Part shown: piece after piece, positions 61,031-64,000 of the stretch
Layout of the letters: each line of letters starts with the position of its first letter
How positions within the stretch are numbered: the stretch's first letter is position 1
DNA from: Aquimonas sp964586455
GTDB taxonomy: Bacteria; Pseudomonadota; Gammaproteobacteria; Xanthomonadales; Xanthomonadaceae
Direction: 5' to 3'
DNA length: 64,000 nt
NCBI GenBank assembly: GCA_964586455.1
Contig: CAZPHV010000024.1
Span: 1 to 64,000, forward strand
Made by a program: the position numbers and the translations under genes
Notes under the pieces: model-generated
The model's database searches: none
The model's input: the letters and a program-made list of their open reading frames with translations, nothing else
What the model was told of the DNA's origin: nothing

Positions 61031-62430
61031 GCGCGCTGCCCCAGTTCGATAGTGAAGTGCCGCGCCGCGAACGCTTCGCCCTGCTGCGACGCGAGCTGCG
61101 CCTGCTGCTGCGCTCGCGCATGGCAGTCGCCGCACTGGCGTTGCTTGGCGTGCTCAGCCTGGCGGCCTGCTTGAACGGCTTCCATCAGGTTCGCGCGCAG
61201 GCGGCTGCGATCGAGCAGGCGCACGCCCTGCAGACCGAAAGCGCCGACCTGCTGATGGCGCGCTACGGCCGCGACCAGGAGCCGGGCATCATCAGCTACC
61301 ACCGCTTCGTGCTGACCTGGGATGAACCCGCAGCGCTGGGCTTCGCCGCCATCGGCCAGCGCGACATCGCGCCCTGGCTGCTGCGGGTGCGCGCGCTGGG
61401 GCTGCAGGCGCAACTGTACGAGGGTGATCATGCCAACCCGGAGCTGGCGCTGGCGGGCCGTTTCGACTTCGCCTTCGTGCTGATCTATCTGGCGCCACTG
61501 GTACTGATCGCCCTGCTGCACGATCTGATCAGCAGCGAGCGCGAATCCGGCCGCCTGCGCCTGCTGCACAGCCTGCCGGGTGCCGGCCGCGGCCTGTGGC
61601 AGCGGCGAGCGGGGCTGCGTGTCGTCGCCGTATGGGCGGCCACAAGTGCGCCCGCCTGCGCCGTCGCCGTGCTTGCCGGAGTGCCGGCACTGCAGTGGGT
61701 GAGCCTGTCCGCGATCGCCGCCCTGTACCTGCTGTTCTGGGCCGGGCTGTGCCTGTGGCTCGGCGCGCGAGAGCGCAGTTCAGGTGCGCATGCCGCCCAC
61801 CTGGTCGGCGCCTGGCTGCTGCTGTGTCTGGTGCTGCCCACGCTCGGCCAAGCCGCGCTGCAGCGTGTGCTGCCGGCCGAATCCGGCATGGAGCTGATGC
61901 TGGCCCAGCGCGAAGAAGTGCACGCAGGCTGGGATCGGCCCAAACCGGAGACTTTTGAGCGCTTTTTTCAGGATCACCCCGAGTGGCGCGACACCCCGCC
62001 GGTGCTGCAGCGCTTCCATTGGAAGTGGTACTACGCGCTGCAGCAGGCCGGCGATTGGAGCGTGCGCGAACAGGTTGCCGACTACCGATCGACCATCGAG
62101 GCACGAGAACGCGGTGCTCGCCAACTCGGCTGGCTGCTGCCCGGTGTTGCTGCGCAGGCGGCAGTGCATCGCCTCGCCGACAGCGACCTGCAGGCCCACC
62201 TCGCCTACCTGGATCGCGTCGCCGCGCTGCATCGCGAACTGCGCGTGCATCTGTATCCCTATGTGTTCGAAGAGCGGCCGTGGACAGCTGCAGATGCCGC
62301 CAGCGCACCGGTGTACCGCGATGCGCACGGCGATTCGAGCCTGCCTGTGCAGCTGTGGCTGATGCTGCTGATCGCGGCAGGGATCGGGCTCAGCCTGGGC
62401 CGGCGCGGCTTGCGACGAATCGCGGGCTGA
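61027..62430 (+). CDS. ABC-2 permease, second subunit (DUF3526-like)
   Basis: 467 aa. TM helix near 36-55, large loop, then FVLIYLAPLVLIALLHDLISSERESGRLRLLHSLPG (a conserved cytoplasmic coupling region) and further TM helices to about 285, with a last helix at about 440-460. Sister of the upstream permease; together with the ATPase they make a heterodimeric exporter next to a TonB receptor. No regulator adjacent. Confidence 0.88.
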   Translation: MSALPQFDSEVPRRERFALLRRELRLLLRSRMAVAALALLGVLSLAACLNGFHQVRAQAAAIEQAHALQTESADLLMARYGRDQEPGIISYHRFVLTWDEPAALGFAAIGQRDIAPWLLRVRALGLQAQLYEGDHANPELALAGRFDFAFVLIYLAPLVLIALLHDLISSERESGRLRLLHSLPGAGRGLWQRRAGLRVVAVWAATSAPACAVAVLAGVPALQWVSLSAIAALYLLFWAGLCLWLGARERSSGAHAAHLVGAWLLLCLVLPTLGQAALQRVLPAESGMELMLAQREEVHAGWDRPKPETFERFFQDHPEWRDTPPVLQRFHWKWYYALQQAGDWSVREQVADYRSTIEARERGARQLGWLLPGVAAQAAVHRLADSDLQAHLAYLDRVAALHRELRVHLYPYVFEERPWTAADAASAPVYRDAHGDSSLPVQLWLMLLIAAGIGLSLGRRGLRRIAG

Positions 62431-62632
62431 TTGACTGCGGCGTCGCGTGTGCCTGCGCGACGCTTGCGGGCTTCGGGTCGGGCGTCGCGCGTGAACGCTG
62501 TGTCGTGCGCGGGGATCTCGTACTGCCGCGCATCACGCGACCGGCTCAGCCCACGTTGCATCGCATTCACTACTGAAGTCGCGACCTAACTGTGGCGATG
62601 TAGTCGGGTCGAAGCGGCGCCGGGATGCGATC

Positions 62633-63925
62633 ATGCGCAGACGCGAGCCAGCCCGGCCCAGCGACCTGCGGAACGCTATGCTCGATACGTTTTCTTCTAC
62701 GCCCGCCGCTGATGAGTCGGCACAGCCGACACCACAGGCCAAGCCCTTCGCGAGCATCGACCTCAAGGCCTTCGGCGACGACATCGCCGCCCTGCACGCC
62801 GAGCTGAAGGCCGACCTCGGCGGCGCCGACCTCAAGCACCTGCAGCGCATGGAGTGGTGGGGGCGGCTGTGCACGCTGTTCGGCTATGCGCTGGCCTGGA
62901 TCATCCCGAACCCGCTGTCGGCCCTGCTGATGGGCCTGGGCAATGTCTCGCGCTGGGCGAATGTGACCCACCCGATCCTGCATCGCGGCTACGACGCGGT
63001 GCCCGGCGTGCCGGCGCGCTACACCAGCACGCGCTTCGCCCAGGGCTGGCGGCGCATGCTGGACTGGCCGGACTGGTTGCTGCCCGCCGCCTGGTGCCAC
63101 GAGCACAATCAGCTGCATCACTTCCACACCGGCCAGGTGGGTGATCCCGACCTGGTCGAGCGCAATGCCGAGATCCTGCGCCGCGCCGGCTTTCCGCGTC
63201 CGCTCAAATGGCTGGCCGTGATCGTGCTGATGGCGAGCTGGAAGCTCAGCTACTACGCGCCGAACACCTACTGGGCGCTGCGGCAGTGGCAGCTCTCGCG
63301 ACGTGCCGACGCCCGCAAGGATGGCGCTACACCGCCGAGCATGGCGGACGTACCGCGCCTGGCCTATCCCGGCGAACGTCTACTGCTTCCGGTCACCCGG
63401 CGCGGCATCGAGTTCTACCTGCGCTGCGTGCTGCCCTACGCACTGTTCCGCTTTGGACTGATTCCGGCGCTGTTCCTGCCGCTGGGCGTCGGCGCCTGGC
63501 TGGCGGTGCTGATCAACAGCCTGTTGGCCGAGGTCGTGGCCAATGTGTGGTCATTCCTGATCATCGCGCCGAACCACAGCGCTGATGATCTGCACCGCTT
63601 CGACAACCGCCCGGCCAGCCGCGGCGAGTTCTATCTGCAACAGGTCACCGGCTCGGTGAACTACCCCGGTGGCAGCGACTTCGCCGACTTCCTGCAGGGC
63701 CATCTGAACTACCAGATCGAGCACCACGTCTGGCCCGATCTGCCGCTGCTGAAATACCGCCAGGCCGCGCCGCGTCTGAAGGCGATCTGCCGCCAGCACG
63801 GGGTGCCCTACATCGAGGAGAACGTGTTCAAGCGCTTCGGCAAGCTGTGGGCGATTCTGATGGGCGACAGCAGCATGCAGCGCACGGACACCCGCACCGC
63901 CACCGCGCCCGCTTCGTCGGCCTGA
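62633..63925 (+). CDS. Membrane fatty-acid desaturase
   Basis: 430 aa, or about 415 from a second ATG at 62,678 (MLDTF); neither has a strong Shine-Dalgarno. Di-iron desaturase/hydroxylase with three His clusters: HPILHRG, HEHNQLHHFHTG and QIEHHVWPDLP, plus APNHSADDLHRF between TM segments. The gene should introduce a double bond (or hydroxyl) into a lipid acyl chain in the inner membrane; regiospecificity is unknown. Monocistronic, convergent with the partial gene at the edge. Confidence 0.92.
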   Translation: MRRREPARPSDLRNAMLDTFSSTPAADESAQPTPQAKPFASIDLKAFGDDIAALHAELKADLGGADLKHLQRMEWWGRLCTLFGYALAWIIPNPLSALLMGLGNVSRWANVTHPILHRGYDAVPGVPARYTSTRFAQGWRRMLDWPDWLLPAAWCHEHNQLHHFHTGQVGDPDLVERNAEILRRAGFPRPLKWLAVIVLMASWKLSYYAPNTYWALRQWQLSRRADARKDGATPPSMADVPRLAYPGERLLLPVTRRGIEFYLRCVLPYALFRFGLIPALFLPLGVGAWLAVLINSLLAEVVANVWSFLIIAPNHSADDLHRFDNRPASRGEFYLQQVTGSVNYPGGSDFADFLQGHLNYQIEHHVWPDLPLLKYRQAAPRLKAICRQHGVPYIEENVFKRFGKLWAILMGDSSMQRTDTRTATAPASSA

Positions 63926-64000
63926 TTACTGCGCCGAGAGCGCAACGGCCTCGAAACCGTTGACGAACAACGCATCGCCGGCACCCGGCTCAAGGCCGAT
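63926..64000 (-). CDS. 3' end of a secreted protein with NGFE-type C-terminal tail (partial)
   Basis: Only the last 24 codons are inside the window: ...GLEPGAGDALFVNGFEAVALSAQ, stop TAA at 63,926-63,928. The D-x-LFxxGFE segment near the C-terminus is a recurring end of secreted Lysobacterales proteins and may be a sorting signal (inference). It is convergent with the desaturase, with no gap between the stops. The rest of the gene lies beyond base 64,000. Confidence 0.7.
   Translation of the reverse strand: MGLEPGAGDALFVNGFEAVALSAQ

Overview
The window is high-GC (mid-60s %) bacterial chromosome, densely packed with operons. It most resembles a free-living Gammaproteobacterium of the Lysobacterales (Xanthomonadales). 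The evidence is TonB-dependent receptors, secreted carbohydrate-active proteins with poly-serine linkers, dispersed xanthomonad-style hairpin repeats (including the TTTTCTTTG / CAAAGAAAA stem at 51,236-51,263), and a C-terminal LFVNGFE tail on the partial gene at the right edge, a tail I associate with secreted Lysobacterales proteins. Genus is not decidable by reading alone. I saw no rRNA, tRNA, CRISPR array, transposase or prophage.

Layout, left to right. (1) 0.3-4.5 kb: a 2-oxoglutarate/Fe(II) oxygenase and a large beta-propeller/GGDEF diguanylate cyclase. (2) 4.7-11.1 kb, all minus: an envelope-stress module consisting of PspA, an AAA+ ATPase, a coiled-coil membrane protein, a small membrane protein, a periplasmic binding-protein/OmpA fusion, and a cold-shock-domain/TM/excalibur protein. 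The three middle genes overlap by 4 nt. (3) 11.4-15.6 kb: a secreted TIM-barrel-like protein, glutaryl-CoA dehydrogenase and a secreted amidohydrolase. (4) 15.9-30.5 kb, all minus: a secreted polysaccharide-attack locus. It holds GH16 and GH5 glucanases together with redox proteins carrying carbohydrate-binding modules: CBM2-YceI, CBM2-YceI-cytochrome c-DUF1592 followed by its DUF1552 partner, and discoidin-CBM56-CBM6-di-haem oxidoreductase.

(5) 31.3-34.9 kb: a four-gene MCE/Mla-type lipid ABC transporter. (6) 35.3-38.3 kb: homoserine dehydrogenase and an aldehyde dehydrogenase. (7) 38.8-56.3 kb: a divergent acyl-CoA catabolic island. On the minus strand are a TonB receptor, a two-subunit acyl-CoA dehydrogenase, thiolase, FadB/FadJ-type enzyme and alpha/beta hydrolase. 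On the plus strand are a frameshifted acyl-CoA dehydrogenase, IclR regulator, acyl-CoA ligase, permease, thioesterase and Zn-alcohol dehydrogenase. (8) 56.6-62.4 kb: a siderophore-type TonB receptor with an ABC-2 exporter (ATPase plus two permeases). (9) 62.6-64.0 kb: a fatty-acid desaturase and the tail of a secreted protein.

The most interesting region is (4). Glucan-binding modules that normally target hydrolases are here fused to cytochrome/di-haem oxidoreductases and YceI lipid/quinone-binding domains. One complete targeting cassette (signal peptide-discoidin-CBM56-polySer-CBM6) is copied almost perfectly (1,196 bp, 7 mismatches all at one end) between the laminarinase and the di-haem oxidoreductase. 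This suggests that a hydrolase and an oxidoreductase are delivered to the same polysaccharide surface.
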